NCBI GenBank assembly: GCA_902490315.1
Contig: CABUDK010000021.1
Location: 1 to 20,077 of the forward strand
From: an uncultured Porphyromonas sp.
GTDB lineage: Bacteria; Bacteroidota; Bacteroidia; Bacteroidales; Porphyromonadaceae
Direction: 5' to 3'
DNA: 20,077 nt
Shown here: positions 1 through 6,509 of the stretch, piece after piece
Position numbering within the stretch: position 1 is the stretch's first letter
How the letters are laid out: every line of letters begins with the position of its first letter
Translations under genes and position numbers: made by a program
Notes under the pieces: generated by a model
The model's database searches: none
What the model was told of the DNA's origin: nothing
The model's input: the letters and a program-made list of their open reading frames with translations, nothing else

Positions 1-1154
1 CCCCCTGTGATGTCAAAGCGGAAGTCGAGCGCATTGGTCAGTGTGGCGCGCCACTTGGATGGATCGCTGCTGGAGCTTATCTTGACCTTGAACTCGATAG
101 CCTTTGTATCTGTCACGTAGTAGTTCTTCGTAGGATCGGGAGAGAGGCTCACAATCTTAGGAACCTCGAGCTTCTTCTCACTCGCCTCCACTTCCCACGG
201 TAGTACTTTCGTCTGCAGTACCAACGCATTGTGCGCTCCAATCTTGGTGATCGTACCTGTCAGCTGGTAGTGGCAGTTGCGATGCAGTGCGTAGTGATGA
301 TCCGCGTTACTCGTCTTATCATTGACATAAGCGGTATAAGTCGTAGGGACTCCGTTGTAGAGTGCCGTGACAAGCAGTCTAGGCGCACGACCTATTGTGT
401 CCTCCGCATTACCGATATTCTCGTAGGTGTAGAGCGTCTTGTCAGCGATATAAGAGGTAGCTTCTCCGTTATTAACTAGCGTAGCTTCCTTGTCGTCTAG
501 GTTGTAGACCCAGGTCTCGCCTAGCGTATAAGGTGCAGGCGTAAAGAGCATACTGGTCTTAGGCAAACGATCGATCGAGACGCTACGGATGATGATCTCG
601 TCATCGGCTGGTGTCGCCTGCTTGAAGTCAAGCGTGATCTTAGCTCTTGTCTTGATCAAGTCGATCTCAGCCTTTACGTTTTGATCCTTAAGGAGAGTCG
701 CTGTACCCTGACCAACCATCAAGATGGGCTGAGGATCTGTAGCACTGCTGGGATCCTCGTCAGGGATAGCTATGCGGAGCAGGTCTTGCTTGAAGACAAT
801 CTTGTTCAGAGCGTCGCTCATAGCGGGACTCTCGTTGGCAATGACGTAGATATCTTTCGCTCCTTCGTGAGCCTCTACGCGTAGCCAGTCGCTGAGGTCG
901 GTCGGAGTGGTAAAGCTCTTCTGCACGTCTAGAGCGCCTCCCGTCTGATTGAAGACTAGGATGCGGATCGTCTGCACAGGTAGATCCTCTACGAAGAGCT
1001 CCCCACCGCGCAGGGTCATCGTCGGGATAGAGAGCTGTACGGTGGCTGACTCTAAAGTCTCTCTCAGCTCACTGCGCTTACACCCTGACAGCGCTGTCAA
1101 GAGGAGTGCCGATAGTGCGAGCAGCAATGTAAGTATAGGTCTATATGGTTTCAT
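1..1154 (-). CDS. Lipoprotein fimbrillin-like minor fimbrial subunit, partial (3' end outside window)
   Basis: The reading frame is open from an ATG at 1154 to the left edge (384 codons, no stop), so the C-terminus is missing. The N-terminus is a lipoprotein signal: a hydrophobic segment at residues 6-22, then LSGC with lipid-acceptor Cys25. Residues around 36-320 look like a Bacteroidota fimbrillin: the HRNCHYQLTG segment (291-300) parallels RNNKYEIALTITG of the major pilin at 2320-3501, and an LPW motif at 318-320 matches the VTPW near the C-termini of the pilin and anchor. Unlike those two, this protein continues for at least 64 residues past the motif, which suggests a second domain. It is the fifth gene of the operon, 31 bp after the anchor gene. 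By position it is a candidate accessory or tip subunit comparable to Mfa3-Mfa5 or FimC-FimE of P. gingivalis. The exact subfamily is not resolved. Confidence 0.82.
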   Translation of the reverse strand, partial: MKPYRPILTLLLALSALLLTALSGCKRSELRETLESATVQLSIPTMTLRGGELFVEDLPVQTIRILVFNQTGGALDVQKSFTTPTDLSDWLRVEAHEGAKDIYVIANESPAMSDALNKIVFKQDLLRIAIPDEDPSSATDPQPILMVGQGTATLLKDQNVKAEIDLIKTRAKITLDFKQATPADDEIIIRSVSIDRLPKTSMLFTPAPYTLGETWVYNLDDKEATLVNNGEATSYIADKTLYTYENIGNAEDTIGRAPRLLVTALYNGVPTTYTAYVNDKTSNADHHYALHRNCHYQLTGTITKIGAHNALVLQTKVLPWEVEASEKKLEVPKIVSLSPDPTKNYYVTDTKAIEFKVKISSSSDPSKWRATLTNALDFRFDITG

Positions 1155-1185
1155 AGGATTTCAAACTTTGCATGTGAATGAGACT

Positions 1186-2130
1186 TTAGTAGATGACAAA
1201 CTGGTGAACAATATTCCACGGGGTCACAACAATCTGTACAGATATATCTCCAGATCGCATGTCAATGAGGATATTGAGCATCTTGCCTATCTCGGGTAGC
1301 ATGAGCGTGTCTCGAGAGTCTCTTGTAAAGCTCTCTAAGCATTTGTCGCCGACGTAGAAGTCTAGCTGGAATGGCTTGCCATCGATAGGCGGATAGACCC
1401 TAAAGGGTGCTATGTGATAGTCGCCTGTGGATCCATCTAGAGATCCCGTCAGGCGGTAGGTCGTGGGATTACCACTGTATGTGTCAACTATAGAGTAGTT
1501 GTCTAGGGACTTGCCAAAGAGTATCTGGGCTGAAGCATAGTCGGTAGGATCAAATGGCTTCTTGCCACCGTGGATCTCAAGCCACTGCTCGTAGCCTAGG
1601 ACTGTCACATTGACCTGACAGGTGCGTCGGTAAATGTCTATAGTAGCGGGTTCGCCTAGCTTGAGTACGCCGTACTGCTGCTGACGATCTAATCGACCTG
1701 AGAATAGGTCTGTAGGATACTGCCCAAAGCCGTCTGTGCGCAGTAGGGGCATCTGTACATCCTCGATGCGCTGTACGGACTCTAGTCGTGTTACATCTTC
1801 TGGAGCCACATTACCCCAAGCTACGAAAGTAAGGGACTTAGGGCCATAGTGCTCGATGTGTATAGGTTTGCGAGACTTGACCTCTTCGGCTGTTAAGATG
1901 ATCTTGTCTATGCGCTTACCATTCTCGTCGAATGTGAATAGGATCACGTTCTCAACATCCCCATCAGAAGTTATATCCTTGTTGGAGATATCTACAGCTC
2001 GTACGGTCAGCTCGAATGGTTGAGGACAATCCTCGATATTCTCTGCGATACAGCCAGACAAGAGAACTACCATCGACGCTATCCAAGCCGTGGTTGCTGT
2101 CTTATTGATCCATCTCTGTACGATATTCAT
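1186..2130 (-). CDS. mfa2: FimB/Mfa2-family fimbrial anchor lipoprotein
   Basis: A 314-residue lipoprotein: a hydrophobic stretch at residues 15-24 ends in LLSGC with lipid-acceptor Cys27. In P. gingivalis, FimB and Mfa2 sit in the outer membrane, anchor the fimbria and limit its length. Family features include the early IEDCPQPFELTV segment, a transthyretin-like N-terminal beta domain, and the terminal VTPWNIVHQFVIY (302-314), which mirrors the end of the pilin gene upstream. The gene lies directly downstream of the Mfa1-type pilin, as in the P. gingivalis mfa locus, but 189 bp away with a strong stem-loop in the gap. That spacing suggests it is expressed less than the pilin. The assignment to FimB/Mfa2 is firm; Mfa2 rather than FimB rests on the neighbouring pilin. 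Confidence 0.88.
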   Translation of the reverse strand: MNIVQRWINKTATTAWIASMVVLLSGCIAENIEDCPQPFELTVRAVDISNKDITSDGDVENVILFTFDENGKRIDKIILTAEEVKSRKPIHIEHYGPKSLTFVAWGNVAPEDVTRLESVQRIEDVQMPLLRTDGFGQYPTDLFSGRLDRQQQYGVLKLGEPATIDIYRRTCQVNVTVLGYEQWLEIHGGKKPFDPTDYASAQILFGKSLDNYSIVDTYSGNPTTYRLTGSLDGSTGDYHIAPFRVYPPIDGKPFQLDFYVGDKCLESFTRDSRDTLMLPEIGKMLNILIDMRSGDISVQIVVTPWNIVHQFVIY

Positions 2131-2265
2131 ATTAGTGTCTCAATGGGGTGCTTAAAGTGAAGAGAGAAGTGGAGAGCCTGCCGTCAAACATTTGGGATCG
2201 TATGTTGACTATGAAGGATGTATGATCTTGCGCTTGATGCAGACTCTCCGAGTGGTTAGAGACGG

Positions 2266-2300
2266 CTCTAGAGCCACCACACTAGTCGGTGGCTCTAAAG
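2266..2300 (-). terminator. Strong stem-loop between pilin and anchor genes (candidate attenuator or partial terminator)
   Basis: Two 13-bp arms (2266-2278 and 2288-2300) are complementary at 12 of 13 positions, with AGAGCCACC/GGTGGCTCT as the perfect core and a 9-base loop. On the transcribed strand the structure begins 19 bases after the pilin stop codon. No uridine run follows, so it is not a textbook intrinsic terminator. It may act as partial terminator, processing barrier or 3'-end stabiliser of pilin mRNA. The rest of the 189-bp gap shows no gene and no convincing promoter. Confidence 0.6.
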
Positions 2301-2319
2301 CTATCTGTGAAGGCGTGGT

Positions 2320-3501
2320 CTACCAGACTACGTTTTGCTTGACAATGACCCAAGGAGTAACCTCGCACTTGACATCGAGGTTAGCCTTCTCCTGTGTTGG
2401 ATCCTCAGGTGAGTTCGTACCAGGACCAGTGATCGTGAGTGCAATCTCGTACTTGTTGTTGCGTACGATAGCGTTCTTAGCTGTATGACCGTCCGCGTAG
2501 GTATAGCCATCCTTTGCCCAGTTGACAAGGACTGGGTAGTAGGTTGAGTGATCTGTCGTAGATACAATCCAGCCAGCCTCTACAGCTTGCTGAGCTTGAT
2601 CAGCCGTTAGGTCTGAGCCGTCAGCCTGTGTGAGCGTAGCCTTGAGGCAGAGGATGGTGGGGTGCTCTGCAGAGTTGTTCTCTAGGATATAGAAGCCCTT
2701 GCGTTCCTGTTCACCTGTCTCTTTGAGATCCATCTTGAGCTCGGCCATCTCAGTGTAGTTAGCCGCTGCTGGAGTGTACTTAGCGTCCGTCTTGCCAAAG
2801 AGCTTGACACCATAGAAGTAGTTAGCATCAGTGTTGGCGAGAGGCTTACCGAAGACATTGGACTGAGCCTTAGCGATGAGAGCTATCAGCTGACCCTCGT
2901 CAAACTTGACGTTGTAGAGTTTTGCGTAAGACTCTGCGAACTTTACAGTAAGGTTCGTTAGAGCCATACCAGCATGGATGTGCTGGAGCTCGATAGGCTT
3001 ATCTATAGAAAGACGATTACCGTCACCATCTGCGTAGCCGTAGTAGTTGTTGCCCTTCTTGAGGGTGACAGATACAGGCTCTGCGGTGAGCATGAAGGTA
3101 CCCTTGGTGGGGTCCTGGTCATCAGCAGAGAGTGTGTGCGTTAGAGCCTTAATTTTGTCGAGGGAGAGACCCTTGAGATTCTTGTTAGCATAGTTAGCTA
3201 CGACTACGAGTGTCTTAGCACCAGCTGTGGTCTCGATATCCTTGACCTCGAGATCACCAGCCGTGGCAGCCTCCTTGTAGGCAACCTGTGCCTGACCCTG
3301 GTAAACCATGACGGCTAGCTTCTGGACCTTCTTGTCCTCATTGCCTGCGCCATCCTCATAAGCTCTGAGGTCGGCCGACTTAACTGATACGCTGATGGTA
3401 GCGTCTGTCTCGGACTGTTGTGGTTCGTCCTGATTCTTGTTGCACGCTGTGAAGGCGAGCATGAGAGCCACGAGGCTCAGTAGGAAAAGCTTACTTTTCA
3501 T
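2320..3501 (-). CDS. mfa1: Mfa1-family major fimbrial subunit (pilin precursor)
   Basis: A 393-residue lipoprotein precursor: hydrophobic residues 5-17, then FTAC with lipid-acceptor Cys20. In FimA/Mfa1 type V pili the lipidated prepilin goes to the outer membrane, where an Arg-specific protease removes the N-terminal strand and allows strand-exchange polymerisation. A matching site is visible at Arg46-Ala47 (DLRAYEDG), close to the known P. gingivalis FimA site. An N-terminal FimA-like domain spans roughly 35-175 and the Mfa1-type C-terminal domain 180-393, including YYPVLVNW (321-328), RNNKYEIALTITG (347-359) and the C-terminal VTPW (381-384). Lys and Ala content is high, as in other pilins. 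It is third in the operon, 53 bp after the DUF3868 gene in an A/T-rich leader, and is followed by a stem-loop. The family assignment is firm. Confidence 0.92.
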   Translation of the reverse strand: MKSKLFLLSLVALMLAFTACNKNQDEPQQSETDATISVSVKSADLRAYEDGAGNEDKKVQKLAVMVYQGQAQVAYKEAATAGDLEVKDIETTAGAKTLVVVANYANKNLKGLSLDKIKALTHTLSADDQDPTKGTFMLTAEPVSVTLKKGNNYYGYADGDGNRLSIDKPIELQHIHAGMALTNLTVKFAESYAKLYNVKFDEGQLIALIAKAQSNVFGKPLANTDANYFYGVKLFGKTDAKYTPAAANYTEMAELKMDLKETGEQERKGFYILENNSAEHPTILCLKATLTQADGSDLTADQAQQAVEAGWIVSTTDHSTYYPVLVNWAKDGYTYADGHTAKNAIVRNNKYEIALTITGPGTNSPEDPTQEKANLDVKCEVTPWVIVKQNVVW

Positions 3502-3554
3502 AATAGTTGATTTGATTAGTGGTGAATATATAGTTTGTATTGTTTGCTATCTGC

Positions 3555-5009
3555 TTAGAAGTTGTCCTGCATGTAGTGTAGGAACTCATCGAGATTGTGC
3601 TGAGCATCGGGCAAGCCGAGCTGAGCAGCTTTGGTTAGGTAGGTACGAGCATTGTCATACTGCTCGTTGTAAGCGTAGGCGATGCCTAGGAGGGTGTAGA
3701 GCTTGCTGTTTTTCTTGTAGCGCTCTAGCAGCTTGACCGCCTGTGCATAGCGACCAGCCTCCAGGTCCATGATAGCCGCATTGGTGGCAGGCTCGACAGC
3801 ATTGGGGAAGGCGTCAGCTGCAATCACCCAAGTCTGGTACCGCTCGGCACTGCCAGCAGGGTAACTATTGGCTACTAGATTGACCTCGGCTAGGCTAAGG
3901 TGTGTCGGGTGTGTCTTGATCACCTCCTTGGCTTCCGTCAGGTCAAAGCCCTTGACGACAAAGGAGAAGGTTATGACGGTACGACGTAGCGGTGGGTAAT
4001 AAGTCTGTAGCATCTGGGCATAAGTCTGTCCATCGTCTATAGCTCGTAGGGCTGCAGCGCGATCGCTGGCTGGCTCCTTCTGAAGGGCCTCTAGGATCTG
4101 CTCCTTTTGGTCTAATGAGCTGGCTGCTATGGCCTCTCGTAGACCATCCCAGTCTGCACCCATAGCCCTTGAGGTGTAGTGCCCCTTCAAGCGTGGACTC
4201 TTGCTAACGATATGCTGTGCGACATTGTCTACACGTCCCTGAGCCAGGCGCTTGTTAAGATCTTCGCTACCCTCAGGAGATGCGTAACCTGCTAGGGATA
4301 GGGCATCGACGGTCAAGTTCTTATTGCGTGTTAGCTCTGTCAGCTTGTCGTCGATACGCTTGATCTCAGCGCGGTTATTGCCGAGGTTCATATTGAGACT
4401 CGTCTGACTGACTGGGAAGGTAATCTGAGCTGTGAGGCTCTCCTCGCGTCTCTTGGTCTCCTCACCCTCAGGTACGAGCATCGCATAGCGATACTGAGGC
4501 TGGTATAGTGGGGCTAGTGCATTGGGTGTCAGTAGGGTGGTGTAGTCTCCTAGCTCGCACTCAGCGCAGCCGTAGCCCTTGGCACGAAATATCAGTGAAG
4601 CATCCTTCATCCATGAGGCAAAGGGGACCTCTGCCGTGTAGTGGTAGTGCTGCTCACCGCTTTTGTTACGAATTATGTCCACCTGCTTGTCCATACGACG
4701 TAGCATGATGGCGCGTGTACGACCCGATATAGAGATCTCTGGCAGGTCGAGCTGCGCAGAGCCATCGTTGGCTTGAAGCGTCGGAACGATCTGTAGTACC
4801 GTATTGCTCTTCAGTTGCTTCATGTTGGTGAGGTCTAGGTCAAAGTCCACAACAGCCTTTGCCCCCTGTCTGGTTGCAACCGTCTGAGAAGTGGCTCTAA
4901 GCCCATCTAGTGGATTGACAGCCTCCTGAGCGATAAGCTCTGAGGGCAGCCATAGCATCGCTAGAGCAACTAATGTGAGCGTAGTGAGATGTAATATAGA
5001 GTGTTTCAT
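3555..5009 (-). CDS. DUF3868 / OmpA-like / TPR fimbrial-operon outer-membrane protein
   Basis: A 484-residue exported protein. A signal peptide (about 1-27, ending LIAQ) is followed by a DUF3868 domain (about 30-165), an OmpA C-terminal-like domain (about 195-355) and C-terminal TPR-type helices (about 385-480). The OmpA region keeps the peptidoglycan-pocket pattern as GYASPEGSEDLNKRLAQGRV (241-260), with Asn252 and Arg259 in place of the conserved Asn and Arg, but the usual TD pair reads AS. A CAEC pair lies at 148-151. From family knowledge, DUF3868 proteins sit beside DUF3575 proteins at the head of FimA/Mfa-type operons in Bacteroidota; their role is undefined. A link between the outer-membrane assembly site and peptidoglycan is a reasonable inference. 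Neighbours are 30 bp upstream (DUF3575) and 53 bp downstream (pilin). Confidence 0.85.
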   Translation of the reverse strand: MKHSILHLTTLTLVALAMLWLPSELIAQEAVNPLDGLRATSQTVATRQGAKAVVDFDLDLTNMKQLKSNTVLQIVPTLQANDGSAQLDLPEISISGRTRAIMLRRMDKQVDIIRNKSGEQHYHYTAEVPFASWMKDASLIFRAKGYGCAECELGDYTTLLTPNALAPLYQPQYRYAMLVPEGEETKRREESLTAQITFPVSQTSLNMNLGNNRAEIKRIDDKLTELTRNKNLTVDALSLAGYASPEGSEDLNKRLAQGRVDNVAQHIVSKSPRLKGHYTSRAMGADWDGLREAIAASSLDQKEQILEALQKEPASDRAAALRAIDDGQTYAQMLQTYYPPLRRTVITFSFVVKGFDLTEAKEVIKTHPTHLSLAEVNLVANSYPAGSAERYQTWVIAADAFPNAVEPATNAAIMDLEAGRYAQAVKLLERYKKNSKLYTLLGIAYAYNEQYDNARTYLTKAAQLGLPDAQHNLDEFLHYMQDNF

Positions 5010-5039
5010 GTCTTCTACTACTTTTGGTGAGTTGTACGA

Positions 5040-5618
5040 TTAGAAGGTGTAAATCAAAGAAAGCGTTGCCTTAGTCGGTCCTAGGTAGTTTTTCTTTTCC
5101 TTGGCGACCTCTTTACCACAATGCTCGCATTGGTACTTCGTATAGTCGAAGAGTATGTAACCAGCGCTTAGGGAGGCCTCTAGATTCCAGTGCTTACCGA
5201 GCACCCACTCATATCCGTAGGTGATACCTGCACCGTAGCCCCACCCCTGTATGCGGCGGTCTTTGAGCTCTTTGAACCAACCGATAGGGAGGTTTAGCCT
5301 ATTGAGATTGTAAAAGCCGACGACTCCGTGTAGACCAAAGAAGTGTCCGTTGAACGCCTCGCAGAGGAAGTAGCGGGCCTCTGGTACGACTGAGAAGTGC
5401 AGCCACTTCATACCCGTATCTTTATTGATAGGGTTGATGAAGTTGTACCCACCCGATAAATCGAAAGTCCAGCGTGGTGCGACCTTGACCTCGAAGCCAA
5501 GATTGGGTGTAGCAGTGCCCCAATAGAGGAGATTGCTCTTGATCCCAACATCCTGCGCCGTACACCATGTTATGCAGGCAAGCAGGGAGAGAAGGAGTGA
5601 GATAAGTCTATTTTTCAT
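5040..5618 (-). CDS. DUF3575-family outer-membrane beta-barrel protein
   Basis: A 192-residue protein with a clear signal peptide (residues 1-21, ending TWCTAQ), alternating hydrophobic strands rich in aromatic residues, and a C-terminal strand ending in aromatic Phe192, as in outer-membrane barrels. The opening IKSNLLYWGTATPNLGFEV is typical of DUF3575, which occurs at the start of Bacteroidota fimbrial operons. A CEHC pair (164-167) sits in a polar loop near the end; the next gene also carries a CxxC. This is the first gene of the fimbrial operon, about 110 bases below a promoter-like TAATTTTG. It may serve as an outer-membrane platform or accessory factor for fimbrial assembly, but no activity is established for the family. 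The start is supported by the signal peptide. Confidence 0.85.
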   Translation of the reverse strand: MKNRLISLLLSLLACITWCTAQDVGIKSNLLYWGTATPNLGFEVKVAPRWTFDLSGGYNFINPINKDTGMKWLHFSVVPEARYFLCEAFNGHFFGLHGVVGFYNLNRLNLPIGWFKELKDRRIQGWGYGAGITYGYEWVLGKHWNLEASLSAGYILFDYTKYQCEHCGKEVAKEKKNYLGPTKATLSLIYTF

Positions 5619-5725
5619 ACGGTTTGCAATAACGGTTTCATGACTAATCTTGAAGGGAGGCAGCTCCTGTACCTAATGTTCATCTCGTGAACGAGGTCGG
5701 TGATCTGTTTCTCTTGTTTCTGTTG

Positions 5726-5733
5726 CAAAATTA
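5726..5733 (-). promoter_or_regulatory. Candidate promoter -7 element of the fimbrial operon (TAATTTTG)
   Basis: On the minus strand TAATTTTG exactly fits the Bacteroidota -7 consensus TAnnTTTG. Transcription would start near 5718-5720 and give a leader of about 100 bases before the ATG at 5618. No good -33 TTTG exists at the usual 19-21 bp spacing, as expected if an activator is needed. The leader contains a small perfect hairpin, CTCGT-GA-ACGAG (5684-5695). Confidence 0.55.
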
Positions 5734-5756
5734 GGTCTCGACACCGTTAAACATCG

Positions 5757-5825
5757 TATCAATTGCGGACAAATATTTATCATATTCGGACAGGATTACA
5801 TACCACAACTTATCATTTCCGGACA
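5757..5825 (-). promoter_or_regulatory. Three phased 15-bp direct repeats (candidate activator operator)
   Basis: On the minus strand three copies of TGTCCGnAnnTGATA lie at 5825-5811, 5792-5778 and 5771-5757, with 12 of 15 positions identical in all three. Starts are 33 and 21 bp apart, about three and two helical turns, so all copies face the same side of the DNA. The nearest copy ends about 24 bp above the -7 element. This arrangement is typical of sites for a transcription activator; the AraC-domain hybrid regulator at 6510-9383 is the obvious candidate. The distal copy overlaps an 11-bp palindrome, ACATGACATGT (5823-5833). Confidence 0.6.
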
Positions 5826-5833
5826 TGACATGT

Positions 5834-6110
5834 GGTTTAATACTCTGTAGTATAGATATTTGCATGTGATAAGAGAACTGATAAGGGTAAGACCCAGTAT
5901 GTGTTCTTATCTCTTGACAAATCATTAAATAACAGCCCGTATTGCATCCAAAGGATCTCGATAAACGTGTGACATCTAGGAGGAGAAGTACTGTAACTAG
6001 GAATTATAGCTACTATCGGAGGAACAGAGAGTACGAGTAGTCCGCTGTAGGGGGGAGGGACCATTTCTGGAAGCCTTACCCGCCAAGCGCCCCCTCTACG
6101 GAGGTAAGCA
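5834..6110. other. Gene-free stretch with one weak inverted repeat
   Basis: I find no supportable gene here; short open frames lack coding character. An imperfect inverted repeat is visible: TCCGCTGTAGGGGGG (6041-6055) against CCCCCTCTACGGA (6090-6102), with a loop of about 34 bases. Its role is unknown, and it may be a remnant of a dispersed repeat. Confidence 0.4.
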
Positions 6111-6170
6111 ATGAAACTTCGAAAGAATCAAATGAAACTCTGGAAGAATCAAATCATAAGTTCGAAAAGT
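6111..6170. repeat. Degenerate 21-bp tandem repeat (two good copies and a decayed third)
   Basis: ATGAAACT begins at 6111 and again at 6132, and both copies end in GAATCAA, giving a 21-bp period. A third, weaker copy starts near 6153 and keeps AAGTTCGAAAAG. The first and third units contain the palindrome TTCGAA; the second reads TCTGGAA. The block lies 25 bp before the 11-bp-phased pentamer array. Confidence 0.6.
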
Positions 6171-6195
6171 TTTGCCTTTCCTCCCTAGGGATCGT

Positions 6196-6292
6196 AGAGT
6201 TCCTCCGTTGGAACTAAAGAGTTCCTCCGTTGGAACCGAAGAGTTCCTGCCTTGGAACTAAAAAGTTCCAAGAGGGGAACTGTTTTTGGAAC
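6196..6292. repeat. 22-bp tandem array of alternating GTTCC/GGAAC pentamers at exact 11-bp steps
   Basis: GTTCC occurs at 6199, 6221, 6243 and 6265, and its reverse complement GGAAC at 6210, 6232, 6254 and 6276. Each pentamer is followed by a 6-base spacer, so the orientation flips every 11 bp across eight half-sites. A further GGAAC at 6288 is off phase by one base and in the wrong orientation for the pattern. The 22-bp units start at 6196, 6218, 6240 and 6262; the first two differ at only two positions. In RNA, each pair could form a small hairpin with a 6-base loop, and neighbouring pairs are mutually exclusive alternatives. Confidence 0.85.
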
Positions 6293-6378
6293 TCACATGT
6301 AATTCGAAAACAAGACGATACAAGCGTCACGCATTTTGCAAGTAGACCTTCGTAGTACAGCAATACGAGTAATCCTTG

Positions 6379-6407
6379 GTAGGGACGCACGAGCCGTGCG
6401 TCCCTAC
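6379..6407. terminator. Perfect 13-bp hairpin downstream of the hybrid regulator gene
   Basis: GTAGGGACGCACG and CGTGCGTCCCTAC form a perfect 13-bp stem with a 3-base loop (AGC). It lies about 100 bases downstream of the regulator's stop codon on the transcribed strand. No T-run follows. It may be a transcript end or a dispersed palindromic element. It shares the 10-mer CGAGCCGTGC (6390-6399) with the neighbouring hairpin. Confidence 0.55.
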
Positions 6408-6422
6408 ACCGATTACACGCAC

Positions 6423-6461
6423 CGAGCCGTGCCTCCCAGCTGATCGGGGTGGCACGGCTCG
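6423..6461. terminator. GC-rich 11-bp hairpin just after the hybrid regulator gene
   Basis: CGAGCCGTGCC (6423-6433) pairs perfectly with GGCACGGCTCG (6451-6461). Inside the loop, CCC and GGGG can extend the stem after a mismatch. It begins 48 bases after the regulator's stop codon and is the first candidate for its 3' end. There is no T-tract, so termination is not proven. Confidence 0.55.
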
Positions 6462-6509
6462 TGTCTCTTTGGCGTAAGGGTCAAAAACGGATTTGTGAGG
6501 CGAACCCTT

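Noticed and set aside
949..1299. 116-codon plus-strand open frame
   Set aside because: It runs antisense across the starts of two well-supported lipoprotein genes and has no protein-like features.
5905..5919. A fourth copy of the TGTCCGnAnnTGATA repeat
   Set aside because: It matches only part of the consensus (TGTC then scattered positions) and does not keep the CCG core.
5731..6064. Short minus-strand open frames (64 and 75 codons) upstream of the fimbrial operon
   Set aside because: They overlap the phased repeats and promoter, encode low-quality compositions, and lack ribosome-binding context or family resemblance.
6196..6292. Possible CRISPR array
   Set aside because: The 22-bp units are contiguous with no unique 30-40 bp spacers, and no cas gene is in the window.
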